This document shows positions 7,646 through 14,615 of a DNA stretch of 21,775 nucleotides, piece by piece; position 1 is the stretch's first letter, and every line of letters starts with the position of its first letter. Below the pieces are notes generated by a model. The model had not been told where the DNA came from and did not search any database. It saw only the letters and a program-made list of their open reading frames with translations. The translations under genes and the position numbers were made by a program. The stretch comes from Actinomycetes bacterium (GTDB taxonomy: Bacteria > Actinomycetota > Acidimicrobiia > Acidimicrobiales > Acidimicrobiaceae), in assembly GCA_021785315.1 (NCBI GenBank), contig JAJYFX010000003.1:1-21775 (forward strand), read 5' to 3'.

Positions 7646-8521
7646 TTACACCTGAGGGAACCTCTTCGCGTTGCGGTCAAGCTCGCGCTGTATGTCATCC
7701 CAAGTAACGGGGTCAGGATCGAGCCCCAACTCCTCGTCTTTGTCGGCTCTCAGCAGCACCCAGACCGCGACTCCCCAGAACACCGCCAATGACAAGACTT
7801 TGGCAACTGCACCTGTCAGCTGCTGATCGGCAACCGCACTTATTCCGAGTACGGAATGGCTATACGACGGGTAAAGAGATCTCTTTGCAAATATCAGGAC
7901 GATTGCTGGAAAGTTGGGAAGCAGAGACAGAACAAACAAATATGCCAATCTTCCGGCGGTTGAAAGTTGCCTTACACCGGGCAGCATTCGCAGGATCGGT
8001 ATCCAAACAAGCAGCGCTGCCAAGAGCAGGGAGAGGTGCACGAGTTGTTGGGCTATCACTGAAGACATTTCAAAAGCCACAACTTTTGGAGCCATTGCCA
8101 AAATTGAACAAGCCGTAAAAATCAAGATGGAAGGTGCCGGACGCGTTAGATGCTTCAAGAGATAGTCCAAAAACTTGGGTCTTGTTAGCGTCACCATCGA
8201 AGCCTTTGGGAGGGCCGCCAAAAGCAAAGGGGCTGCGGATAGGGTTATCAACAGTTGTTGGACCATTAGGGCAAGTAGCAGGTCGTGTTGCGCTAGGTCA
8301 GCAAGAGGCCAGAAGTTTGCAGCGAAAAGTGAAAGTATCCCGAATAGAAATAGATATTTTTGCCTCCACGTCGTCTGTGACCAGCCGGAGATAAATTGAT
8401 TCTTTATGGAGCGCCGCTCACCTGCACGGCTGCCAAGCGCGCAAATGAATGGATACATTAAAATTGATATCACTGTGACCGCAACGGTGATCGGATGCGG
8501 TTGAAAAGATAGCGCGCCCAT
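7646..8521 (-). CDS. CtaG-like (caa3-type cytochrome oxidase assembly) membrane protein with lost histidines
   Basis: A seven-helix membrane protein of the caa3_CtaG family, whose members are needed for copper delivery to cytochrome oxidase. Similarity is seen in order: FWPLADLA, the helix around residues 81-100 ending in APLLLAALP, LVHLSLLLAALLVWIPIL (160-177), SLYPSY and ADQQLTGAVAKV (231-242). The usual histidines are largely absent. The family pattern H-M-x-Q-H reads L85-M-V-Q-Q89 here, the H of H-x-P is replaced (M143-A-P145), and in the H-x-x-E-H pattern only the last histidine (H162) remains. Copper binding is therefore doubtful. The ATG start has no ribosome site but a TANNNT box (TAAACT) six bases upstream, consistent with a leaderless mRNA. 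The acidic C-terminal tail follows the last helix. It is divergent from pafBC. Confidence 0.8.
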   Translation of the reverse strand: MGALSFQPHPITVAVTVISILMYPFICALGSRAGERRSIKNQFISGWSQTTWRQKYLFLFGILSLFAANFWPLADLAQHDLLLALMVQQLLITLSAAPLLLAALPKASMVTLTRPKFLDYLLKHLTRPAPSILIFTACSILAMAPKVVAFEMSSVIAQQLVHLSLLLAALLVWIPILRMLPGVRQLSTAGRLAYLFVLSLLPNFPAIVLIFAKRSLYPSYSHSVLGISAVADQQLTGAVAKVLSLAVFWGVAVWVLLRADKDEELGLDPDPVTWDDIQRELDRNAKRFPQV

Positions 8522-8527
8522 ATAGAA

Positions 8528-8533
8528 AGTTTA
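8528..8533 (-). promoter_or_regulatory. Candidate -10 box of the leaderless ctaG-like gene
   Basis: TAAACT on the minus strand fits TANNNT and is followed by TTCTAT and the ATG at 8521. There is no purine-rich ribosome site in between. The -35 region is not recognisable. Confidence 0.4.
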
Positions 8534-8628
8534 TTGCTGCGGCGAAATTGCGGCATCTCGACTTAATTAGAAGCCTATGTTTGAGATGAGCCCTGATTAT
8601 GGGTAGCGAGCAGATGGAAGGATATCGG

Positions 8629-10644
8629 GTGGCGCGAGCGGACAAATTTCCTAGGCTTTTCAATTTAGTGATGCTGCTCCTGGACACCAAGAAGCCAATT
8701 TCTCTTGATGAGATTGCTCGCCGTATCGGGGGATTTCCGGATTCTCAAGGTGCAAGACATCAGGCTTTTGAGCGCGCCAAGAAGGAGCTTCGTGAGCTCG
8801 GCATACCCATAGCAACTTATAAAATTTCCGGCGAAGAGCAGTACGGATATCAGATAGACAAATCAGAGATGATCATTCCAGATCTTCGGTTCACCCAACA
8901 GGAAGCCTCTTCGCTCGCCGCGGCGAGTGCGCTGGTGAGCTTCGGAAGAGGTGAGCGCGAGTCAGCACTGCAGAAGCTTGGCTGCGTGATCGCTGGTTAT
9001 GACGCAGTAGTGGCGAATATTCCCAGCCAGCCGGCATTGTTCCGCCTTTTCGAGGCAATTGGACTTAGCCGGATGGTGCAGTTTACATATCGCTCAATGC
9101 TTCGCAGCATTGATATCTACGGTATTTCCTTCAGGTGGGGAAACTGGTACCTGTTGGGAAATGAAAGGGAATCCGGGCAGTCCAAGACATACCTTTTGAA
9201 TCGAATTGAATCGGAGGTTACAGTTACGGAAGTTCAGAGCCCAGAGCGGCCGAGGGACTTCGATTTCTCCTCGAGCCTGCCTAGGAATCGGTGGGAGCTT
9301 GGCCAAGGTGATCTTCAGATCGCCAAGGTACTTTTCCACTCCGATATTGCCCCGGTGGTTGAATTCGAATTTGGCGAGGAAAGCATAACGGAATTTCGGG
9401 ACGACGGCTCAGCCGTAATGAGCATTCCAGTGGTAGATTCCGGATCGTTTATAGATTGGCTTCTCAGCTATTTCGACAAGGCTTTGCTCGTAGGGCCCCC
9501 GAATTTGTTGGAGGAACTAAAGCAGCACCTGAATCGGCTAGTTGACGAGTCTTTCCAAACCGCCGCCGATAAAGCGCTTAGTATTTTCGAATCCACAGAT
9601 TGGCAGGACTTTGGATTGCGCGAAAAGCAATCTTCGAGCGAGCTCGTTTCCAGTGTGAGCGAACCTGCGAATGATGAAATGGCCAATTTGCGCAGTGCGA
9701 GCGCTATGTATTCAATGCTGGTTAGGATCCTTCCTTGGCTTGCCGCAAAAAAATCTACGTCGGTCGGCGAGATCTCGAGGGCGTTTTCGGTTAGCGGACC
9801 TGATGTCGTCCGGTTATTAGAAATCGCTGCTTGTTGCGGACTTCCGCCATATACGCCGGATTCATTGCTCGAGATCATCGTAGAAGATGATGGAACGGTC
9901 AGCAGCTATTTGGATATGGCCGTCATAACCTCCCCGCGAAAGCTCAGCACTCTCGAGGCCATGGTATTGGCCACTACCGCGTCTGCGGCATTGAAAGTCC
10001 CAGGAATTGATCAAAACGGTGAGTTGGCATCGGCGCTTGCAAAGTTGCAGGCATCTCTTGCCAAGTTTCAAATTGGGCTTAGCGAAGTCGACGTGAAGAT
10101 CGAAGAACCCTATTTTCTCGAAGGGCTCAGGGATGCCGCGAATGAGCATCTTTCAGTCGCAATAACCTATTTCGCCGCATCTTCAGAGCGGCTAAGTACA
10201 AGAAGGGTTGACCCGTACCAACTCTTCGCGGAGTCCGGGAAGTGGTATCTTCGGGGATTCTGCCATCTAACGAATGAGATTCGGCATTTCTCTGTTGGCA
10301 GGGTGATTTCATGTGAAGTCCTTGGTGAAAGCTTTGAATTGCCAAAAGCTGAAATGCAGCGAATGTCCAAGGGCACCATACCGAGAGCATTTGGGGGGGC
10401 GGGAGACTGGATTGTTCTAGCTATTGCTGGCGACCTTGGCTGGATGGTCGAAAAACTGACCGACTCTCCCCAACTGCTTGCAACCGAGGGGCGGTTCAAC
10501 TTATATGGTTTCCATTCATCATCTGCGGCTTGGCTCTCCAAACTCCTGATACGTTTGGATCCGTCGGCGTTCATCGTCTCGCCTGTCGCACTGCGCGGAC
10601 TCAAGAGCCAATCTGTTCAAAGACTGGCTTCGTTATACGATTGA
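8629..10644 (+). CDS. pafBC: Fused PafB-PafC type WYL-domain transcriptional activator
   Basis: A double WYL-domain regulator. In actinobacteria PafB and PafC form the activator of most DNA-damage genes independent of LexA; some lineages encode them as one chain, as here. The first half starts with a winged helix (KFPRLFNLVMLLLDTKKPISLDEIA, then FERAKKELRELGIPI, the PafB pattern) and has a WYL motif at 173-175 (WYLLGNERESG). The second half repeats the layout: a helix-turn-helix (ILPWLAAKKSTSVGEISRAF, then LLEIAACCGLPPYTPDSLLEI, the PafC pattern) and WYL at 539-541 (WYLRGF). I chose GTG 8629 because GGAAGGA lies six bases upstream and the protein then begins where PafB proteins usually begin; ATG 8599 and ATG 8614 are in-frame alternatives. 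WYL domains are thought to sense nucleic acid. No proteasome or Pup genes are in the window. Confidence 0.88.
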   Translation: MARADKFPRLFNLVMLLLDTKKPISLDEIARRIGGFPDSQGARHQAFERAKKELRELGIPIATYKISGEEQYGYQIDKSEMIIPDLRFTQQEASSLAAASALVSFGRGERESALQKLGCVIAGYDAVVANIPSQPALFRLFEAIGLSRMVQFTYRSMLRSIDIYGISFRWGNWYLLGNERESGQSKTYLLNRIESEVTVTEVQSPERPRDFDFSSSLPRNRWELGQGDLQIAKVLFHSDIAPVVEFEFGEESITEFRDDGSAVMSIPVVDSGSFIDWLLSYFDKALLVGPPNLLEELKQHLNRLVDESFQTAADKALSIFESTDWQDFGLREKQSSSELVSSVSEPANDEMANLRSASAMYSMLVRILPWLAAKKSTSVGEISRAFSVSGPDVVRLLEIAACCGLPPYTPDSLLEIIVEDDGTVSSYLDMAVITSPRKLSTLEAMVLATTASAALKVPGIDQNGELASALAKLQASLAKFQIGLSEVDVKIEEPYFLEGLRDAANEHLSVAITYFAASSERLSTRRVDPYQLFAESGKWYLRGFCHLTNEIRHFSVGRVISCEVLGESFELPKAEMQRMSKGTIPRAFGGAGDWIVLAIAGDLGWMVEKLTDSPQLLATEGRFNLYGFHSSSAAWLSKLLIRLDPSAFIVSPVALRGLKSQSVQRLASLYD

Positions 10645-10649
10645 TTTTT

Positions 10650-10679
10650 TTGACTAGTTGCACCTACTTCTGGGATAGT
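10650..10679 (+). promoter_or_regulatory. Weak promoter candidate for the relaxase gene
   Basis: TTGACT (10650-10655), an 18-base spacer and GATAGT (10674-10679) lie between pafBC and the relaxase gene. The -10 box is imperfect. It would give the relaxase a promoter of its own in the 81-base gap. Confidence 0.25.
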
Positions 10680-10725
10680 TGGATAAGACCCGCGGAGATT
10701 AAATCAAACTTAGTTGGGGGTTGGC

Positions 10726-12672
10726 GTGTCTGGACTTTTCGTCAGCTCGCTGGATGCGGGACGGCTGGAGTATTACTTCTCTGACCTCGCGAGCGGGAGG
10801 GAAGATTGCCGTGAGAATCTGAAGCCCGACGAGGTGGAGTTCTATGGCAACTGGTCGTGCGAAAAAAGTGTGCCTGAACAATTGGCCCGGTCTTTTAGAG
10901 AACTCAAGGGACTATGCAGCGATGACAGGTTTATAAGACCTGTCAGAAATGTCGGGTACGATCTATGCTTCACGGCTCCTAAACAAATATCAATTCTTGA
11001 GGCACTTTGGCCGGAACGTGCTGCCCAGATGCTGCGCAAGGGTTTCAAATCAGCGGTTGCCGAATCACTGGCGCGTATGGAGCCAAGTGTGAACTGGATG
11101 AGCGCCGGAAGCCTTTCGGCGGTCGGTTTTCTGCACTTCACATCGCGCGCGCTCGATCCTCATTTGCATACGCACGTCATCCTGGCAAATCGAGTCGAAG
11201 TCATGCCTGGCATTTTCAGAGCCGTGAATTCCACGGAACTGTTTTCCCGCGCCAGCGAATGGTCGGCAATATTTAGGCAGAATCTGGCCAAAGAGGTCTA
11301 TTCCCGTCTCGGAGTGGTGATGATTTCGAGAGAGCTGTCGCAAGATGACGGCCCGACTCAGATTCCTGGATTTCCAACTGATGTCGGCGAGCTATTTTCC
11401 AAGCGCGCGGTGCAGGTAAGGGAGTTGGTCGACAGCTGGGGATCATCCGCGCCGAGCGCATCCAGAACAGCTTCGCTGATGAGCCGGACCGCAAAAGTTG
11501 GTCTGCCCGATAAATTGCTGAAGGAGCGCTGGAGGAAAGAGCTGTTCGAAGCGGGAAATACGCTTGATGAGCTAAACAGTCTGATTCCACGAAGGCCGGT
11601 GCAAACTAGGATCCTTTCGAGTGCAGAGGACAAGGATCCGGCGTTATTGGACCGCGAACGACAGAGTTTTGCGGGCAGGCTTGACAATTCAGTTCGTGGC
11701 CAGGGCTGGGTTAAGCTGGTCACCTTTGACGACAACATCTATCGTCGAATGGAAGCATTTTCCTTGGGAAGGATCGTCGGCGTATTCGCAGGCGGCAAAC
11801 GGGCTTATGGGGATATCGCACCTGAATTGACGCCCGAGGAAGCATTTGTTGATCCAGTAGAAATTGTGTTTTTTGGGCGAATCGATGAAAGCGTTATGCT
11901 CAAGCAGGCTTTTGAATTGAGACATCGGAATCTCGTCGTTGCGTTGAGCAGCGAAGCCTATGAAAGATGTGATTTCACGAGACATCTCCCGGCGGATACG
12001 GCTTTCAACATGTGGGAGTCAATTCAGGCTCTGCGAGAGCCAGTTGGCGGGCATGAGCTGAATATGGGAGTTTCGTACTCGCCAACCGCGGATCTGGCCG
12101 AGTTGATTGGCACTCTCTCTGATAACGTCGCCAGCAAACGCTTGCCAGGTTCAATTGAGTCACATCTTATATTTCCCACCAGAACGGACAGGGATCTCGT
12201 CAGAACCGAACTTTTCAGGCATCTCGGCATTGAGGCCGGAGAGAGCGGGTTTTATGACGGTGAGCCTGTATGGATTCACTATGTGCCAAAAGGAATCACC
12301 TTGGGGGAGCGTCGCCAGGGCCGGATCGACCTCGTAGATCGCGTCGTAAGGTTTAACTCGCAGGGTCAGGAAGCGACTTTGCGTTTCGACAAGATGAATC
12401 TGAGAACAATGTTGTCGCCCCTCCTGGTGATGAGTGGCAGTGATGCAAAACGGGCATTTGGCGAGCACGGCCAATCAGGTCTTCGTTTAGGGGAATTTGC
12501 TCATTTTGACTCGGGTTCACGCACCTTAGAGATTCATGCAAATCGGATCAACCGCGTAAGACTGTCTTTGGGCCGAGATGATTTCCATCTTTCACGCGGG
12601 CTCGATAGGTCGCGCTACGATTTGCAGCTGGTGAAATTCGATACGGATGGCGGCCCTTTCAACCGGTTATAG
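10726..12672 (+). CDS. MobF/TrwC-type conjugative relaxase with a decayed helicase half
   Basis: An HUH-endonuclease relaxase related to TrwC/TraI, which nick plasmid DNA at an origin of transfer and stay bound through a tyrosine. The N-terminal 300 residues match well: LEYY (Y16-Y17), GYDLCFTAPKQISILEALW, and the metal triad H137, H148, H150 in HFTSRALDPHLHTH, with the same spacing (11 and 13) as in TrwC. The second tyrosine pair of TrwC (D-D-Y-Y) is replaced by E-D-C-R. TrwC proteins continue with a helicase; here no Walker A (GxGKT) is present in the last 350 residues. However, LIFPTRTDRDLVRTELFRHL followed by DGEPVWIHYVPKGITLGERRQG resembles the R-x-x-v-x-x-L-N and GD-x-V-x-x-x-x-N segments of a helicase C-terminal part. 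GTG 10726 is chosen for the GGGGG just upstream and the fit to TrwC starts; TTG 10714 is possible. No other transfer genes are nearby. Confidence 0.82.
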   Translation: MSGLFVSSLDAGRLEYYFSDLASGREDCRENLKPDEVEFYGNWSCEKSVPEQLARSFRELKGLCSDDRFIRPVRNVGYDLCFTAPKQISILEALWPERAAQMLRKGFKSAVAESLARMEPSVNWMSAGSLSAVGFLHFTSRALDPHLHTHVILANRVEVMPGIFRAVNSTELFSRASEWSAIFRQNLAKEVYSRLGVVMISRELSQDDGPTQIPGFPTDVGELFSKRAVQVRELVDSWGSSAPSASRTASLMSRTAKVGLPDKLLKERWRKELFEAGNTLDELNSLIPRRPVQTRILSSAEDKDPALLDRERQSFAGRLDNSVRGQGWVKLVTFDDNIYRRMEAFSLGRIVGVFAGGKRAYGDIAPELTPEEAFVDPVEIVFFGRIDESVMLKQAFELRHRNLVVALSSEAYERCDFTRHLPADTAFNMWESIQALREPVGGHELNMGVSYSPTADLAELIGTLSDNVASKRLPGSIESHLIFPTRTDRDLVRTELFRHLGIEAGESGFYDGEPVWIHYVPKGITLGERRQGRIDLVDRVVRFNSQGQEATLRFDKMNLRTMLSPLLVMSGSDAKRAFGEHGQSGLRLGEFAHFDSGSRTLEIHANRINRVRLSLGRDDFHLSRGLDRSRYDLQLVKFDTDGGPFNRL

Positions 12673-12814
12673 CGCATTCCAGGGTGTGTCGTCGACCATG
12701 TCTTGGGTTTTTCTTGCTGGCTGCTAGGCCGTTTTCCTTTGCGCGGCGAATACGGGTATTCGGGTGAACCAAGGCATGTTCTCGGGCGACGGACCGCAGC
12801 CGCGAACGAATTGG

Positions 12815-12846
12815 GCGGCCCTTAGGGAAAAATGCAGTAGGGCCGC
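12815..12846. repeat. Inverted repeat, 7-base arms
   Basis: GCGGCCC at 12815-12821 pairs perfectly with GGGCCGC at 12840-12846; the loop is 18 bases. Confidence 0.55.
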
Positions 12847-12857
12847 AAATGTATTAA

Positions 12858-12886
12858 CCTCGGTCCCAACTCAGAAGCGACCGAGG
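12858..12886. repeat. Inverted repeat, 8-base arms
   Basis: CCTCGGTC at 12858-12865 pairs perfectly with GACCGAGG at 12879-12886; the loop is 13 bases. It is the best stem in the spacer and lies 186 bases after the relaxase stop. Confidence 0.6.
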
Positions 12887-13003
12887 AGGAATCACGGGCA
12901 AGGTGCAAAGCTGAAATGCTTCTGGTATTTTTTCGTGCATCAAGTCAACATGCGCCTCAGCAAAAACGGCAACCCGACAGTCGCGCAAGCTCCGCGTGCA
13001 CTA

Positions 13004-13026
13004 ACTCCCAAAGGTGGGATGGGAGT
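13004..13026. repeat. Inverted repeat at the end of the deacetylase gene
   Basis: ACTCCCA (13004-13010) pairs with TGGGAGT (13020-13026) around a nine-base loop. The stem can be extended by GCAC/GTGC (12998-13001 with 13025-13028 region) if a four-base bulge is allowed. It begins 11 bases past the stop codon of the minus-strand gene. No T-run follows, so any terminator role would be non-canonical. Confidence 0.4.
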
Positions 13027-13036
13027 GCTAAATGAA

Positions 13037-13795
13037 CTAGAGCTTGGCGACCAGCTTGAAGATTTCGGCAAGTTGCCCGCTTGGGTTCAAGGAAGTTTCA
13101 GTCATTCTGGAGCGAAGTTTTTCTTCGAATGCGGCCATCTGTGTTTCATCGTCCAGCTGATTGATACCCATGGTGGATTCATACTGGCTTGCGTGGGCCT
13201 TCAAGGCCTGAAGTTTGACCTTGAAGATCTCTTCGCCGATGTACTCGGTATGATCGGGCTCATCCGCCTCCCATAAAAGCATTTTCGAAGGGCGGTGATG
13301 TGTTCCCAATTCTGGAAAAAACAAGGGATCCCTAGCCGCTACGATACCATCCGTGGCCAGGAACCCAGCATGTCTATGGTCAGGATGCAATCGGTATCTC
13401 TTCCAGGGATCATGGGCCAACACTATTTCCGGCTTCAGCCTTCTAATTGCCTGAACGATTTGAGCCCGCTGTTGCATCCCTGACTGCAGCTCGCCATCAG
13501 TCCAACCCAGGAAGGTTACAGGCACCGTTCCTCCCAAGATTCGTGCCGCTTCGGCCTGCTCTTTCTGGCGACGGATCGCAAGAGCTGCGCCGTCGACGTT
13601 GGAGTCCCAGGTTCCCTTTGAACCGTCAGTGCAAACAAGGTGATATATTGCGCATCCTTTGGCAGCCCATTTAGCGAGAGTTCCACCACATCCGAATTCG
13701 ATGTCGTCTGGATGTGCTCCTATCGCCAGAGCACTCGATGGGACTTCGAGATCCTGCGTTGGATTTGCGATATTGCTTGTCAAATACGTGGACAT
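13037..13795 (-). CDS. PIG-L / LmbE family deacetylase
   Basis: A zinc-dependent N-acetylglucosaminide deacetylase of the PIG-L family, which includes MshB and Mca of mycothiol metabolism. The metal motif AHPDD is at residues 27-31, and the second histidine element appears as RLHPDHRH around residue 140. The AHPDD aspartates are the expected metal ligand and general base. GCGGTLAKWAAKG and VCTDGSKGTWD also fit the family. The ATG start at 13795 is supported by AGGAGA nine bases upstream. It lies 109 bases downstream of cofC on the same strand and could be cotranscribed. The substrate cannot be told: MshB and Mca are larger (near 300 aa), so this 252-residue protein is more likely a generic family member. 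Confidence 0.88.
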   Translation of the reverse strand: MSTYLTSNIANPTQDLEVPSSALAIGAHPDDIEFGCGGTLAKWAAKGCAIYHLVCTDGSKGTWDSNVDGAALAIRRQKEQAEAARILGGTVPVTFLGWTDGELQSGMQQRAQIVQAIRRLKPEIVLAHDPWKRYRLHPDHRHAGFLATDGIVAARDPLFFPELGTHHRPSKMLLWEADEPDHTEYIGEEIFKVKLQALKAHASQYESTMGINQLDDETQMAAFEEKLRSRMTETSLNPSGQLAEIFKLVAKL

Positions 13796-13903
13796 TGATG
13801 GCTATCTCCTGAATCGTTTCGCTTGCAAACCCGGTCAGCCGTCTGCAAATTCCGGCATTCTGGTTGGCAGCGCGGTTTGCGGCTCCCTTTTAAAACATCA
13901 ATG

Positions 13904-14554
13904 CTATCTTGAATGGTTTTGCTCGCTCGACGTGTCGGAGTCAAGAATACCGAATGCGCCTCCGGCGGTCAGCTCTTCGTAGTCTGCTGGTGTATCGATG
14001 TCCATGGACAGCTCAGGGTTATCGTCGATGGTGATGTCAAGTTTTATTCGCGTGGCTTCTGCGAGATGTCTGCCAAACGACATCGGTCCATATGAGAATT
14101 GAAAGTAATCTTTGGTCGGCAGAGAAATTACATTTGTGCCATCGCATTTTCTGTCGGGAACAATAGTAAACGCTCCATCTTTAATGAGAGTCGTCAAGTC
14201 CTTGGCGAGCGGTAAATCTGCATGCGCTACGGTTACGTGGAGTACTCCGGCCTGGCGCAAAAGGTCGAACGCATGTTGCACCGCTGCATTAAGACCTTTT
14301 CCAGAGTCTTGAATCACAGGAATCTCTTTACCAGCCGCAAATTCTCGTACCTCCGGATCAGAGGTCACGATTGCAATCGGTACAGTTCCTGCGGCTGCAA
14401 TGACTCTGGTTGTGCACTCGAGCATGAATGCAGTACGCGAAGCAGAATCGAGGACATTAGAAAGCCGGGACTTACTATCGGAAAATGACCTGATCGGAAT
14501 CAATATTACGTGCTCACCTGATAATGTTTGAAGGTCATTTTGCTTTATGCTCAT
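13904..14554 (-). CDS. cofC: 2-phospho-L-lactate guanylyltransferase (CofC-like)
   Basis: A nucleotidyltransferase of the CofC family, which activates 2-phospholactate or phosphoenolpyruvate with GTP in the synthesis of coenzyme F420. Motifs in order: ILIPIRSFSDSKSRL (the P-x-K/R-x-x-x-x-x-K-S-R-L nucleotide-binding start, about residues 16-30), IAIVTSDPEV, IQDSGKGLNAAVQHAF, VTVAHADLPLAKDL with the metal-binding D-L-P, IVPDRKCDGTNVISL, FGRHLAEA and MDIDTPADYEEL. The reading frame extends upstream to 14635, but the family begins just before the IP-x-R stretch. ATG 14554 also has a TANNNT box (TACACT) seven bases upstream, so I take it as a leaderless start, giving 216 aa. ATG 14572 is the other option. 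Other F420 genes are not in the window. It is divergent from the cyclase gene. Confidence 0.82.
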   Translation of the reverse strand: MSIKQNDLQTLSGEHVILIPIRSFSDSKSRLSNVLDSASRTAFMLECTTRVIAAAGTVPIAIVTSDPEVREFAAGKEIPVIQDSGKGLNAAVQHAFDLLRQAGVLHVTVAHADLPLAKDLTTLIKDGAFTIVPDRKCDGTNVISLPTKDYFQFSYGPMSFGRHLAEATRIKLDITIDDNPELSMDIDTPADYEELTAGGAFGILDSDTSSEQNHSR

Positions 14555-14561
14555 TATCTTT

Positions 14562-14567
14562 AGTGTA
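14562..14567 (-). promoter_or_regulatory. Candidate -10 box of a leaderless cofC
   Basis: TACACT on the minus strand fits TANNNT and is seven bases from the ATG at 14554; no ribosome site lies between. The choice of start depends partly on this box. Confidence 0.35.
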
Positions 14568-14615
14568 GGCATGAAAGAATGTTTCAGCATTTGACCAATT
14601 AAGTGGAGGGTGGAA

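Larger units (their letters stand above)
12673..13036. other. 364-base spacer rich in inverted repeats after the relaxase gene
   Basis: No supported gene here; the plus-strand ORF at 12764-13276 runs antisense into the deacetylase gene and has no recognisable protein features. Four inverted repeats follow each other: GAATAC-GG-GTATTC (12748-12761), GCGGCCC/GGGCCGC (12815-12846), CCTCGGTC/GACCGAGG (12858-12886) and ACTCCCA/TGGGAGT (13004-13026). None is followed by a T-tract on either strand. The last one lies just beyond the stop of the minus-strand deacetylase gene and may end its mRNA. Confidence 0.6.

Noticed and set aside
12764..13276. Plus-strand ORF of 170 codons after the relaxase gene
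   Set aside because: Half of it is antisense to the deacetylase gene and the rest lies over inverted repeats; no domain or ribosome site seen.
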